Assembly: GCA_964428885.1 (NCBI GenBank)
Contig: CAYRZP010000047.1
Span: 1-16,052, forward strand
Direction of reading: 5' to 3'
Source: JAQVQN01 sp964428885
GTDB taxonomy: Bacteria; Verrucomicrobiota; Kiritimatiellia; RFP12; UBA1067
Length of the DNA stretch: 16,052 nucleotides
The translations under genes and the position numbers were made by a program. The notes under the pieces were generated by a model. That model was given only the letters and a program-made list of their open reading frames with translations. It ran no database searches and was not told the DNA's origin. Below, in pieces: positions 8,022 to 16,052 of this stretch. Positions within the stretch are counted from its first letter, which is position 1. Each line of letters starts with the position of its first letter.

Positions 8022-8174
8022 ATGCCGAGAGAATTAGCGATTATGGCTTGTACGGAATGCAAGCGGCGCAACTACACGACAACCCGGAACAAGCGGACCC
8101 AAGTGAACCGGCTAGAGATCAAGAAGTTTTGCCCGGCCGAGAAGAAGCACACGGTGCATCGGGAAACCAAGTAG
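8022..8174 (+). CDS. rpmG: 50S ribosomal protein bL33
   Basis: This 50-residue gene starts at ATG 8022, with GAGG 5 nt upstream. The N-terminus MPRELAIMACTECKRRNYTT matches bL33 from its first residue, so the internal ATG (residue 8) is not preferred. The family's core CTECKRRNYTTTRNKR and the end KKHTVHRETK are clear. The first zinc-type pair, Cys10 and Cys13, is present, but the second is broken: Cys37 is followed by PAE rather than PxC. The protein therefore has three of the four Cys of the zinc-binding form and may not bind zinc well. The setting between tuf and tRNA-Trp is the classical one. Confidence 0.95.
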   Translation: MPRELAIMACTECKRRNYTTTRNKRTQVNRLEIKKFCPAEKKHTVHRETK

Positions 8175-8188
8175 TTTGAAGATGTCTT

Positions 8189-8265
8189 AGGCCAGTAGCT
8201 CAATTTGGCAGAGCACCGGTCTCCAAAACCGGTTGTTGGGGGTTCGAGTCCCTCCTGGCCTGCCA
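8189..8265 (+). tRNA. tRNA-Trp (anticodon CCA)
   Basis: The acceptor stem AGGCCAG pairs with CTGGCCT. The anticodon stem CCGGT/ACCGG closes loop CTCCAAA with anticodon CCA at 8223-8225. The T arm carries GGTTCGAGTCC, the discriminator is G, and CCA is encoded at 8263-8265. Its place between rpmG and secE is a conserved bacterial arrangement. Confidence 0.96.
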
Positions 8266-8355
8266 GTTTCGGCGACGTCAGCCGCCGGGTTGCGGGCGCG
8301 GCAATGGCGCAAGAGGCGCAGCCGGCGCAGGTCGGCGGTCGAAAGGGTTGAGGGA

Positions 8356-8559
8356 ATGAACAAAGTGAAAGAAATTACGCGGAGTCTGCTCTCCTATCTG
8401 GGCGAGGTGGGCATTGAGTTCAAGAAGATCTCTTGGCCTGACCGGCAGGAACTGGTCGATTCCACTCTGGTGGTCATTTCTTTTATCGTGATTCTGGCCG
8501 TGGTGGTGCTCTGTTGTGACAAGACCATCATGTTTTTCCTGCAGTTGGTGCATGCGTAA
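8356..8559 (+). CDS. secE: preprotein translocase subunit SecE
   Basis: SecE is the small clamp subunit that holds SecY together in the SecYEG channel of the inner membrane. The start at ATG 8356 gives 67 residues, the short single-span form; AAGG 9 nt upstream or a closer GAGG can serve as the binding site. The frame is open further upstream only into tRNA-Trp. The amphipathic region with the family signature FKKISWPDRQEL lies at residues 22-33, followed by one membrane helix (about 37-63), unlike the three helices of E. coli SecE. It is followed 15 nt later by nusG, its usual partner in this operon. Confidence 0.95.
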   Translation: MNKVKEITRSLLSYLGEVGIEFKKISWPDRQELVDSTLVVISFIVILAVVVLCCDKTIMFFLQLVHA

Positions 8560-8574
8560 CCCATGGGAGCGGCG

Positions 8575-9138
8575 ATGACGAAGCAATGGTTTGTTTTACA
8601 TACGCTGACGGGGCAAGAGCAGAAGGTCAAGCGCTCGATCGAGGCCCGCGCCAAGATTGAAGAGATGTCAGATTATATCGGCGAGGTGGTGATTCCGACC
8701 GAGAAGGTTGCCGAGGTCAAGAACGGTGTCAAGAAGACCGTTTCGCGTAAATTTTTCCCGGGTTATGTTTTTATCAGCCTTGCCCTGTACGACGAGTCCA
8801 AGAACATGCTGGAGCCGGCATGGCGGTTTCTCAAAGAAACGCCGGGAGTGATCGGCTTTATCAGGGGCAAGCATCCGATGCCGCTTTCCGCTTCCGAGGT
8901 TGACGCGGTTGTCAACCAGGTGGCTGAGAAGAAAGAAAAGGTCAAGCCCAAGGTTCAGTTCGAGCCGGGCGAGACAGTCAAGATCATCGACGGGCCGTTC
9001 ATGAGTTTCAGCGGTTCCGTGGATGAAGTGGATCCCGACCGTGGCAAGCTGAAGGTCTCTGTGGCGATCTTCGGGCGTACCGCCCCGGTGGAACTGGAGT
9101 ACTGGCAGGTGGAGCGCGCGGTCAGCGAGAACGCGTAG
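8575..9138 (+). CDS. nusG: transcription termination/antitermination factor NusG
   Basis: NusG binds the RNA polymerase clamp, promotes processive elongation, and links polymerase to Rho or the ribosome. I choose the ATG at 8575 (187 residues, MTKQWFVLHTLTGQEQKV), because GGGAG lies 5 nt upstream; an in-frame ATG at 8563 would add only MGAA. The NGN domain covers about residues 1-115 and includes the typical FFPGYVFI and PGVIGFI segments. A Lys-rich linker leads to the KOW domain (GETVKIIDGPFMSFSGSV, about 134-165), with the usual ending PVELEYWQVERA. Length and domain order are ordinary. Confidence 0.97.
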   Translation: MTKQWFVLHTLTGQEQKVKRSIEARAKIEEMSDYIGEVVIPTEKVAEVKNGVKKTVSRKFFPGYVFISLALYDESKNMLEPAWRFLKETPGVIGFIRGKHPMPLSASEVDAVVNQVAEKKEKVKPKVQFEPGETVKIIDGPFMSFSGSVDEVDPDRGKLKVSVAIFGRTAPVELEYWQVERAVSENA

Positions 9139-9243
9139 CGAAGCCGCCGGGCAGTGTCGCCATAGCGCGGCTACAGTTCGTCAAGTGCGGCCCGTGTGTA
9201 CCGGTGGGGATGCCGGGAGGGCTGCGAAAGACAAGGTGACAAA
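9139..9243 (+). promoter_or_regulatory. nusG-rplK spacer, possible L1 control site
   Basis: These 105 nt precede rplK, where many bacteria place the L1 autoregulatory RNA site. A G-rich segment (9207-9220) lies just upstream of the AAGGTGA binding site at 9233-9239. I could not draw a convincing L1 stem with its internal loop, so the call rests on position and known regulation of L11-L1 operons. Confidence 0.2.
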
Positions 9244-9669
9244 ATGGCTAAGAAGGTCATGGGGACCGTTAAGTTGCAGATTCCCGCGGGAGCGGCGAAT
9301 CCGGCGCCGCCTGTGGGCCCTGCATTGGGCGCGCAAGGCGTTAACATCATGATGTTCTGCAAAGAGTTCAATGCCAAGACGCAGGACAAGGCCGGTCTGA
9401 TCATTCCCGTGGTCATCACGGTATATGCGGACCGCAGTTTTTCTCTGGTTTTCAAAAGCCCGCCCGCTTCCGCGCTGCTGAAGCAGGCGGCCGGGCTGGC
9501 GAAAGGATCCGGAACTCCCAACCGCGACAAGGTCGGCAAGGTCACGCGCGAGCAGGTCCGCAAGATCGTCGAAATCAAGAAGGCGGATCTGAACGCGACG
9601 GACGAGGCGGCGGCGATGCGTATGATCGAGGGCACCGCGCGCAACATGGGTATTGAAGTGGTTGACTGA
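9244..9669 (+). CDS. rplK: 50S ribosomal protein uL11
   Basis: L11 binds the GTPase-centre rRNA with the L10-L12 stalk and is the thiostrepton-site protein. The start at ATG 9244 follows AAGGTGA by 4 nt and gives 141 residues, against 142 in E. coli; upstream in-frame codons are not supported. The N-terminal proline-rich segment PAGAANPAPPVGPALGAQG (residues 15-33) is the drug-contact region, and the C-terminal rRNA-binding domain contains KVGKVTREQVRKIVEIKK and the ending GTARNMGIEV. It is followed after 17 nt by rplA, the standard L11-L1 pair. Confidence 0.98.
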   Translation: MAKKVMGTVKLQIPAGAANPAPPVGPALGAQGVNIMMFCKEFNAKTQDKAGLIIPVVITVYADRSFSLVFKSPPASALLKQAAGLAKGSGTPNRDKVGKVTREQVRKIVEIKKADLNATDEAAAMRMIEGTARNMGIEVVD

Positions 9670-9686
9670 TAAAGGGGACACGGATC

Positions 9687-10376
9687 ATGGCAAAACATGG
9701 CAAAAGGTATATCGATGCCCAGAAAAAGGCTCCGGCCGCGCCGGTGAGCCTGGAAGAGGCCGTCGCCTTTGTCAAGGCGAACGCGGGCGCGAAATTTGAC
9801 GAGACCATTGAGGTGGCGATGCGTCTCGGCGTGGACATCAAGAAATCGGACCAGACGGTCCGCGGCACGGTGACGTTGCCGCATGGCACCGGCAAGAATG
9901 TGCGGGTGATCGTTTTCGCGGCCGGCGCGCACGCTGACGAGGCCAAGGCGGCCGGAGCGGACGAGGTCGGGTATGAAGACCTGATCGAGAAGATCAAAAA
10001 CGGCTGGACGGAGTTTGACGTGGCGATCTCGACGACCGACGCGATGAAGGAGGTGCGCAAGATCGCCCGCGTCCTGGGCCCGCGCGGGCTCATGCCCAAT
10101 CCCAAGACCGGAACGGTCACGGATGATGTGGCGGCGGCTGTCAAGGCCTCCAAAGGCGGCAAGGTGGATTTCCGCATGGACCGCGCCGGCAACGTCTGCG
10201 TCATGTGCGGCAAGCGCAGCTTTGAGGAAAGCAAGCTGGTTGAGAACATCCGCGTGATCGTGGACGCGGTCAAGGCTGAGCGCCCGGCTGGGGCCAAAGG
10301 CGCCTTTGTGCGCACCCTGACCGTCAGTTCGACCATGGGCGTTGGCGTGCGTGTGCTGGTCAAGGAGTTTGAGTAA
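9687..10376 (+). CDS. rplA: 50S ribosomal protein uL1
   Basis: L1 forms the mobile stalk at the ribosomal E site and commonly represses its own L11-L1 mRNA. The ATG at 9687 is preceded by AAGGGGA about 9 nt upstream and yields 229 residues, close to E. coli (234). Family marks include KFDETIEVAMRLGVD (about 36-50), the invariant LGPRGLMPNPKTGTVT (near 130-145), the GGKVDFRMDRAGNV block, and the final STMGVGVRV. Nothing unusual was seen. The stop is 17 nt before rplJ, with no room for an L10-type leader. Confidence 0.98.
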   Translation: MAKHGKRYIDAQKKAPAAPVSLEEAVAFVKANAGAKFDETIEVAMRLGVDIKKSDQTVRGTVTLPHGTGKNVRVIVFAAGAHADEAKAAGADEVGYEDLIEKIKNGWTEFDVAISTTDAMKEVRKIARVLGPRGLMPNPKTGTVTDDVAAAVKASKGGKVDFRMDRAGNVCVMCGKRSFEESKLVENIRVIVDAVKAERPAGAKGAFVRTLTVSSTMGVGVRVLVKEFE

Positions 10377-10393
10377 ACCGGGAGGCTGATGCA

Positions 10394-10918
10394 ATGAGAA
10401 ATGAAAAAGCTTCAATTTTGAATGAGGTCATCGAGCGCGTCAAAGCTTCCGACTTCTGTTTCGTGATGAACTACGGCGGCCTGAAGGTCACGCAGCTCAC
10501 CGATTTGCGGCAGACGCTCGAAAAGCTGGGCGCGCGGGCCATGGTGGTCAAGAACACCTATATGGCCAAAGTCGCGGAGGAGCAGGGCTGGGCCGGGGTG
10601 GCGGCCATGTTCACCGGGCCGACGGCGATCGTGACCGGCAGCGGCGATGTCACCGAGGTGGCGAAAGCGCTGGTCGAGTTCGCCAAGAAGAGCGGCAAGG
10701 CGGAGGTCAAGGGCGCGACCATGGACACCGTGACGCTTAACGCGACGGATGTCGTGGAGCTGTCGAAACTGCCTTCGAAGGATGTCATGCGCGGCATGTT
10801 GCTGGGGACGCTCATGGCGCCGGCCACGAGTCTGGTGCGCGTGCTCAACGCCCCGCTGCTTAACGTGCTCTACGCGCTCAAGGCCTACGAGGATAAACAG
10901 AACGGATCTGCGGCATAG
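10394..10918 (+). CDS. rplJ: 50S ribosomal protein uL10
   Basis: L10 anchors the L12 dimers to the ribosome and forms the base of the stalk. The start at ATG 10394 has GGAGG 8 nt upstream, and the product is 174 residues. The N-terminal rRNA-binding domain shows FVMNYGGLKVTQLTDLR, then KNTYMAKVA and FTGPTAIVTG. The C-terminal helix that binds L12 follows MAPATSLVRVLNAPL. In many bacteria the L10-L12 complex represses the rplJL mRNA through a leader before rplJ; here rplJ sits only 17 nt after rplA, so any such site must lie elsewhere, for example in the structured spacer downstream. Confidence 0.97.
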   Translation: MRNEKASILNEVIERVKASDFCFVMNYGGLKVTQLTDLRQTLEKLGARAMVVKNTYMAKVAEEQGWAGVAAMFTGPTAIVTGSGDVTEVAKALVEFAKKSGKAEVKGATMDTVTLNATDVVELSKLPSKDVMRGMLLGTLMAPATSLVRVLNAPLLNVLYALKAYEDKQNGSAA

Positions 10919-10967
10919 AAGTGTCGTAAAAACCCGGGTTGCCGGGTGCTGGCGGGTGCCGGCGCCT

Positions 10968-11005
10968 GACATGGCCGGAAACGGCCGTGTCCGCTTGTTG
11001 AGCGG
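10968..11005 (+). promoter_or_regulatory. hairpin cluster in the rplJ-rplL spacer
   Basis: In the 150-nt gap before rplL, a 10-bp stem (10968-10977 with 10982-10991, one G-T pair) closes a GAAA tetraloop. CCGCT (10991-10995) can pair with AGCGG (11001-11005), and GC-rich sequence continues to about 11035. It could be a processing site, an mRNA stabiliser or a translational control site for L12. Confidence 0.45.
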
Positions 11006-11068
11006 TGCGGTCCGCGGGAACCCCGCCCGCGATTGACGCGTGCGGTTGCACATAAAGGAAAAGTGAAA

Positions 11069-11437
11069 ATGACAAACGAAGAAGTGATTGATTTTCTGAG
11101 CAACCTGTCGGTGCTCGAGATCTCCAAGCTGGTTAAAACCTTGGAAGAGAAGTGGGGCGTCACTGCCGCCGCTCCGGTGGCGGTTGCCGCCGCTCCGGCC
11201 GCGGCCGCGGCCGCGGTGGAAGAGAAGACCGAATTCGACGTGATTCTCGCGGAAGCCGGCGCCAACAAGATTGGCGTGATCAAGGAAGTCCGCGCCATCA
11301 CCGGGTTGGGCCTGAAGGACGCCAAGGACCTGGTCGAGGCCGCGCCGAAACCGGTGAAGCAGGCTGTCAGCAAGGACGAGGCGGCCAAGCTCAAGGAGCA
11401 GCTTGAAAAGGCCGGCGCCAAAGTCGAAGTGAAATAA
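11069..11437 (+). CDS. rplL: 50S ribosomal protein bL12 (L7/L12)
   Basis: L12 is the multi-copy stalk protein that recruits and stimulates translation GTPases. The start at ATG 11069 follows AAAGGA by 9 nt and gives 122 residues, against 121 in E. coli; an in-frame ATG at 11033 would add 12 residues inside the structured spacer and is rejected. The N-terminal dimerisation helices (about 1-33) are followed by an Ala/Pro/Val-rich hinge (about 38-56) and the C-terminal factor-binding domain, with KTEFDVILAEAGANKIGVIK, REVRAITGLGLKDAKDLVE-like core and the ending KEQLEKAGAKVEVK. The separate strong ribosome site fits its higher stoichiometry compared with L10. Confidence 0.98.
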   Translation: MTNEEVIDFLSNLSVLEISKLVKTLEEKWGVTAAAPVAVAAAPAAAAAAVEEKTEFDVILAEAGANKIGVIKEVRAITGLGLKDAKDLVEAAPKPVKQAVSKDEAAKLKEQLEKAGAKVEVK

Positions 11438-11773
11438 CTTCGCGGCGGTTTGTTTGATACGGGGGCTGCCTGGATGATGGCCGGGGCAGTCCCCGGTTCC
11501 GGCTGAAGGCGTTTGCGCCGTCCTGCCGGAAAGCCCGAAAAGCCATCGTTATTACAGTCGTCAAAAGAGAGGCGAAAAGCACCCGATCAGCGCTTGAAGC
11601 GGAACACGGCCGAAGTGTGAACCAGTTAACAAAGTGGCAGCTTACCACACTTCTGTTCATAACCGGCTGTTAAAAGGAAGCGTCATGCGTGTCGGCGGGC
11701 CTCAAGAGCGCATCTTGAAGTGCGGGGTTTCTTAATTGACGACATCTTAAAAAAACACGACCTGAGGTAGGCA
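11438..11773 (+). promoter_or_regulatory. 336-nt structured spacer between rplL and rpoB
   Basis: No ORF is supported here, but three base-paired elements stand out. A 10-bp stem (11461-11470 with 11485-11494, one G-T pair) starts 23 nt after the rplL stop. A nested hairpin follows: TTCCGGC (11497-11503) with GCCGGAA (11525-11531) around an inner GGCG/CGCC stem. Further on, GAAGTGTG (11612-11619) pairs with CACACTTC (11646-11653). In E. coli this spacer holds an attenuator and an RNase III site, and the same role is plausible here. I found no convincing promoter. Confidence 0.5.
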
Positions 11774-14700
11774 ATGGTTGACCGTAAAATTTTCGGCAAG
11801 CTGAAAGCAGTTATTCAGCCGCCCAATCTGATCGAGATTCAGACGAAGTCCTACATGGACTTTCTGCAACGGGACGTCGCACCGGGCAAGCGTGAGAAAA
11901 AAGGGCTCCATGCGATTTTCCACGAGGTCTTCCCGATTGACAGTTACGACGGCAGGTACACCCTGGATTATGTCAAGTATGAGATTGGCGAGCCCAAAGC
12001 AGACGAGTTGAAGTCGTTGGAAGACGGCAACACTTATGCCGCTCCCCTGCACGCCACCTTCCGTCTGAAAGACGGCGACGAGACGCGCGAGGAAGACGTT
12101 TACATGGGCGAGATCCCGTTGATGACAAGGGACGGCTCGTTCGTCATCAATGGAGCTGAGCGCGTGATCGTGTCGCAGTTGCACCGCTCGCCCGGCATCT
12201 GTTCCGAGCAGGCGCAGCACCCCAACGGGCAGATGCTGTTCTCCGTGCGCCTGATTCCCGACCGCGGCTCCTGGATCGAGATACAGTTCGACTCCAGCGA
12301 CATCATGTGGGTTTACATGGACCGTCGGCGCCGGCGCCGCAAGTTTTACGCCACGACCTTCCTGCGCACGTTGGGATACGGCACAGACGAGCAGATACTG
12401 GCGCAGTTTTACGAGTTCAAAAAGCTGTCGGTGAAGAAGTCCTACACGGCGGACGCTTTGGAAACGCTGGTGATGAAGGACGATCTGATAGATGTCGAGT
12501 CGCAGGCTGTGTTGGCCCGGCGATACGATCCGATCACGCCGGCACTGCTGGAGCAGATCGCGGCAGCCGGTTTCGACACGGTCGAAGTTGTCGATGTCGC
12601 TGTGGACGAGGGTGTCCTGATCAAGACTTTGCGCGAGGACGCCAAAGCCGGCATCCATTCGGAAGAGGAGGCACTTAAAGATATTTACAAGCGGCTGCGT
12701 CCCGGAGACCCGGCCACGTCGTCAAACGCCAAGACTTTGCTGAAGCGGCTTTTCTTTGAGCCGCGGCGTTATGACTTGGGCAAGGTGGGGCGGCACAAGA
12801 TCAACCAGAAGCTGGGCTTGACCGGCAAGGTGCCGGATGACCTGCGGACTCTGCATGAGAGCGGCATAGAAGTGGTAGAGGCGATCAGGCTGCTGTTGCG
12901 CATTTATGTCGGCAAGGAACATGTGGACGACATCGACCATTTGGGCAGCCGCCGCATACGCACCGCCGGAGAACTGCTGGAGAACCAGTGCCGCGTGGGC
13001 CTGGCGCGCACGGAGCGCTTGATACGCGAGCGCATGCAGCTTTTCGATCCGGCCAGCGGGGTGCTTTCACCCGCGCGCCTGGTCAACAGCAAGTCGCTGT
13101 CGGCGGTGGTGCAGGACTTTTTCGGCCGCAGCCAGCTCAGCCAGTTCATGGACCAGACCAACCCGTTAAGCGGGCTGGCGCACAAGCGCCGCCTTTCGGC
13201 CCTGGGGCCAGGGGGCTTGAGCCGGGAACGCGCCGGCTTTGAGGTGCGCGACGTCCACTCTTCGCATTACGGGAGAATCTGCCCGATCGAGACGCCGGAG
13301 GGCCCGAACATCGGTCTGATATCGTCGCTGGGCATCTACGCGCGCATCAACGAGTATGGCTTTATTGAAAGCCCTTATCGCGTGGTCCGCAACGGCAAGG
13401 TCACCAAAGAGGTGAAGTACCTCTCCGCCGACAAGGAGGAGAACTATGTCATAGCGCAGGCAAATTCCGAACTGAATCCGGACGGCAGCTTCGCATCCGA
13501 GCGTGTCACTTGCCGGTACAAGACCGAGTTTGAGGATGTGGACAGGGCTGCGGTCGAGTTCATGGACGTCTCGCCGATGCAGGTGGTGTCGATCGCCGCG
13601 GGCCTGATTCCCTTCTTGGAGCATGACGACGCCAACCGGGCGTTGATGGGCGCCAACATGATGCGTCAGGCCGTGCCGCTGCTCAAGACCGAGCGCCCGT
13701 ATGTGGCGACGGGCCTGGAGGGGCGTGCCGCCGAGGATTCCTGCGTCACGGTCTTGGCGGAGGAAGACGGCATAGTCGCTTATGTGTCGGCTAACGAGAT
13801 CTTCGTGACGCCCGATGGCAAGATGCCTTCCGGCAAAGCCAAGAAGGCTGAGGCCGGGAAGGTGGCCGGGCGTCACGTCCTGCAGAAGTTCCGCCGCTGC
13901 AACGCCGGCACCTGCTTTAACCAGAAACCGGTGGTCAAGGTCGGTCAGGCTGTCAAAAAAGGCGCTGTGCTGGCGGACGGCCCCGCCACCGGTTATGGCG
14001 AGCTGGCGCTGGGCAAGAACCTGCTGGTGGCTTTCATGCCTTGGACCGGGTACAACTTTGAAGACGCCATCCTGGTAAGCGAGCGGGTTGTGCGTGATGA
14101 CATCTTCACCTCGATCCACATTCAGGAGTTCGAGGTCGGGGCCCGTGACACCAAGCTTGGCCCGGAGGAGATCACGCGCGACATTCCTAACGTCGGCGAA
14201 GAAGCACTGAAAAACCTCGGTCCGGACGGTGTCGTCAGGATCGGCGCGGAGGTGCGTCCGGGCGATATCCTGGTCGGCAAGATCACGCCCAAGAGCGAGA
14301 CGGAGCTGGCTCCGGAAGAACGTTTGCTGCGCGCGATTTTCGGCGAAAAGGCCGCGGATGTGCGCGACACTTCGCTGACGGTCCCGAGCGGCGTTTACGG
14401 GATTGTGATGGATGTCAAGGTCACGTCGCAGCAGGACGTCCGCCGTCCTTTCCTCTCTCTGTCGGCCTCGCCGGAAGAGAAGAAGGAGGTCCGCGATGTC
14501 GAGGAAGAGCGCAAGAAGAAACGCGTCGCGCTTGAAGACGAGCTGACGACCGCGCTGAGCAACATCCTGCTGGGCGAGAAGATACCGCTGGACGTGCTGG
14601 ACGTGGAATCGAGCGAGATCATCATTCCCGCCAACCGCAAGATCACCAAAACGCTGCTAGCCAAGCTAGCCAAAGCGCACAATCACATCCAGATCGAGAA

Positions 14701-15625
14701 CAGCCCGGTGCAGCAGAAGATCGAAGAGATCATCAACGTGTTCCGGCCTGGGTTCGAAGATTTGGAGGAAAGCGGCGGCAAAGGAGAGTTTGCCGAAGTC
14801 GACGGCATCATCGACGAAGGCGGTGTGATCAAGCAGGTGCGGGTGTACATCGCTGAAAAGAAGAACCTTTCAGTCGGCGACAAACTCGCCGGCCGGCACG
14901 GCAACAAGGGTGTCGTGGCCAAGATCGTGCCTGACTGCGACATGCCGTTCCTGCCCGACGGCACACCGGTAGACATCGTGCTGAATCCGCTGGGCGTGCC
15001 TTCGCGCATGAACTTGGGGCAGTTGTTCGAGACCTATCTCGGAATAGCCTGCAAGGTACTTGGGTTGTACGCCGCGTCACCGGTGTTCGACGGCGTCAAG
15101 GAGAACGAGATCGACAAGCTCCTGAAAGAGGCGCGCAAGGTGCAGGAGAAGGAGATCGGCGGCAACGCCTGGCTCAACGATGACGGCAAGACCGTGCTGT
15201 ATGACGGCCGCACCGGCGATCCGTTCGATCAGCGGGTGGTTGTGGGCCAGATCTATATGCTGAAACTGCACCATCTCGTGACGGACAAAATACACGCGCG
15301 CGCCACTGGGCCGTATTCGCTGGTGACCCAGCAGCCGTTGGGCGGCAAAGCCCAGTATGGCGGGCAGCGCATGGGCGAGATGGAGGTCTGGGCGCTGGAG
15401 GCTTACGGCGTGTCTTACGCGCTGCAGGAGTTGTTGACGGTCAAGTCCGACGACGTTGGCGGGCGCACGCGCATTTACGAGGCGATCGTGAAGGGCCAGA
15501 ACACGCTCGACGCCGGCATGCCCGAGTCTTTCTCGGTGCTGATGCACGAACTGCGCGGCTTGTGTCTTGACATGAAGCTGCTGGGTGGCGACAACGCCGC
15601 TGCGGCGGAAACGCAAAGAGTCTAA
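11774..15625 (+). CDS. rpoB: DNA-directed RNA polymerase subunit beta
   Basis: This subunit forms one jaw of the RNA polymerase catalytic cleft. The start at ATG 11774 follows GAGGT by 5 nt and gives 1283 residues, within the family range (E. coli 1342). Landmarks in order are FVINGAERVIVSQLHRSPG (near residue 121), the rifampicin region SQLSQFMDQTNPLSGLAHKR from residue 453, then CPIETPEGPNIGLI, MPWTGYNFEDAI (about 756), GKITPKSETELAPEE, LAGRHGNKGVVAKI (about 1038) and, near the end, LGGKAQYGGQRMGEMEVWALE. In the drug pocket Asp460, His470 and Ser475 correspond to E. coli 516, 526 and 531 and are the sensitive-type residues. rpoC follows after 24 nt. Confidence 0.99.
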   Translation: MVDRKIFGKLKAVIQPPNLIEIQTKSYMDFLQRDVAPGKREKKGLHAIFHEVFPIDSYDGRYTLDYVKYEIGEPKADELKSLEDGNTYAAPLHATFRLKDGDETREEDVYMGEIPLMTRDGSFVINGAERVIVSQLHRSPGICSEQAQHPNGQMLFSVRLIPDRGSWIEIQFDSSDIMWVYMDRRRRRRKFYATTFLRTLGYGTDEQILAQFYEFKKLSVKKSYTADALETLVMKDDLIDVESQAVLARRYDPITPALLEQIAAAGFDTVEVVDVAVDEGVLIKTLREDAKAGIHSEEEALKDIYKRLRPGDPATSSNAKTLLKRLFFEPRRYDLGKVGRHKINQKLGLTGKVPDDLRTLHESGIEVVEAIRLLLRIYVGKEHVDDIDHLGSRRIRTAGELLENQCRVGLARTERLIRERMQLFDPASGVLSPARLVNSKSLSAVVQDFFGRSQLSQFMDQTNPLSGLAHKRRLSALGPGGLSRERAGFEVRDVHSSHYGRICPIETPEGPNIGLISSLGIYARINEYGFIESPYRVVRNGKVTKEVKYLSADKEENYVIAQANSELNPDGSFASERVTCRYKTEFEDVDRAAVEFMDVSPMQVVSIAAGLIPFLEHDDANRALMGANMMRQAVPLLKTERPYVATGLEGRAAEDSCVTVLAEEDGIVAYVSANEIFVTPDGKMPSGKAKKAEAGKVAGRHVLQKFRRCNAGTCFNQKPVVKVGQAVKKGAVLADGPATGYGELALGKNLLVAFMPWTGYNFEDAILVSERVVRDDIFTSIHIQEFEVGARDTKLGPEEITRDIPNVGEEALKNLGPDGVVRIGAEVRPGDILVGKITPKSETELAPEERLLRAIFGEKAADVRDTSLTVPSGVYGIVMDVKVTSQQDVRRPFLSLSASPEEKKEVRDVEEERKKKRVALEDELTTALSNILLGEKIPLDVLDVESSEIIIPANRKITKTLLAKLAKAHNHIQIENSPVQQKIEEIINVFRPGFEDLEESGGKGEFAEVDGIIDEGGVIKQVRVYIAEKKNLSVGDKLAGRHGNKGVVAKIVPDCDMPFLPDGTPVDIVLNPLGVPSRMNLGQLFETYLGIACKVLGLYAASPVFDGVKENEIDKLLKEARKVQEKEIGGNAWLNDDGKTVLYDGRTGDPFDQRVVVGQIYMLKLHHLVTDKIHARATGPYSLVTQQPLGGKAQYGGQRMGEMEVWALEAYGVSYALQELLTVKSDDVGGRTRIYEAIVKGQNTLDAGMPESFSVLMHELRGLCLDMKLLGGDNAAAAETQRV

Positions 15626-15649
15626 AGCGAATTTTTCAGGAGGTTCAAA

Positions 15650-16052
<403 letters not shown>

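Noticed and set aside
9171..10415. 414-residue minus-strand ORF antisense to rplK-rplA
   Set aside because: Shadow of two certain ribosomal protein genes; low-complexity His/Arg/Asp translation.
11626..11680. Promoter for rpoB in the rplL-rpoB spacer
   Set aside because: TTAACA and AT-rich hexamers are present but none have a proper 16-18 nt spacing to a -10 box.
13130..13204. Rifampicin-resistance change in rpoB
   Set aside because: The key positions Asp460, His470 and Ser475 are of the sensitive type; the few differences from E. coli lie at other residues.

Overview
The window is GC-rich bacterial chromosome. It combines a loosely organised left half (about 1-6250, mostly minus strand) with a textbook translation/transcription operon on the plus strand (about 6415 to the right edge). 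The surface-protein fragment with a calcium-loop-like 'GDVNLDGAVDDDD' motif, the NagX-like membrane protein and an EF-Tu with a non-canonical switch I together suggest a PVC-superphylum bacterium, of the Kiritimatiellota/Lentisphaerota/Verrucomicrobiota kind. This is inference from protein style; no 16S is present, so phylum is uncertain.

Left half. At 3-119 is the C-terminal membrane anchor of a protein that starts outside the window. A dockerin/EF-hand-like repeat protein (116-799) follows with a GTGA overlap. It converges on the minus-strand N-terminal part of a NagX/DUF5009-type membrane protein (821-1264), and both genes appear cut short near 780-830, which suggests an old rearrangement junction. 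Next, on the minus strand, is a secreted, multi-TM protein of the mechanosensitive-channel-like TM_helix family (1402-3186) with a good promoter. Positions 3187-4037 hold no intact gene; a minus-strand relic resembling a transposase C-terminus lies at 3336-3584. A translationally coupled minus-strand pair follows: rmuC (4895-6250), then a radical SAM gene (4038-4895).

Right half. A near-consensus sigma70 promoter (6415-6443) drives tRNA-Thr(GGT), tuf, rpmG, tRNA-Trp(CCA), secE, nusG, rplK, rplA, rplJ, rplL, rpoB and rpoC, the last cut by the right edge. The two tRNAs encode CCA. This is the conserved bacterial tuf-secE-nusG-L11-L1-L10-L12-beta-beta' order. It co-expresses elongation factor Tu, a translocon subunit, the NusG factor, the L11/L1 and L10/L12 stalk proteins and the RNA polymerase core. 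Large GC-rich hairpins sit between tuf and rpmG, between rplJ and rplL, and between rplL and rpoB; they are candidate attenuators or processing sites that could set relative expression inside the operon.

No CRISPR array, defence island or obviously new multi-gene system was found. The most notable sequence-level oddity is the EF-Tu switch I region, which lacks the usual RGITI box and is about five residues longer than the E. coli form.
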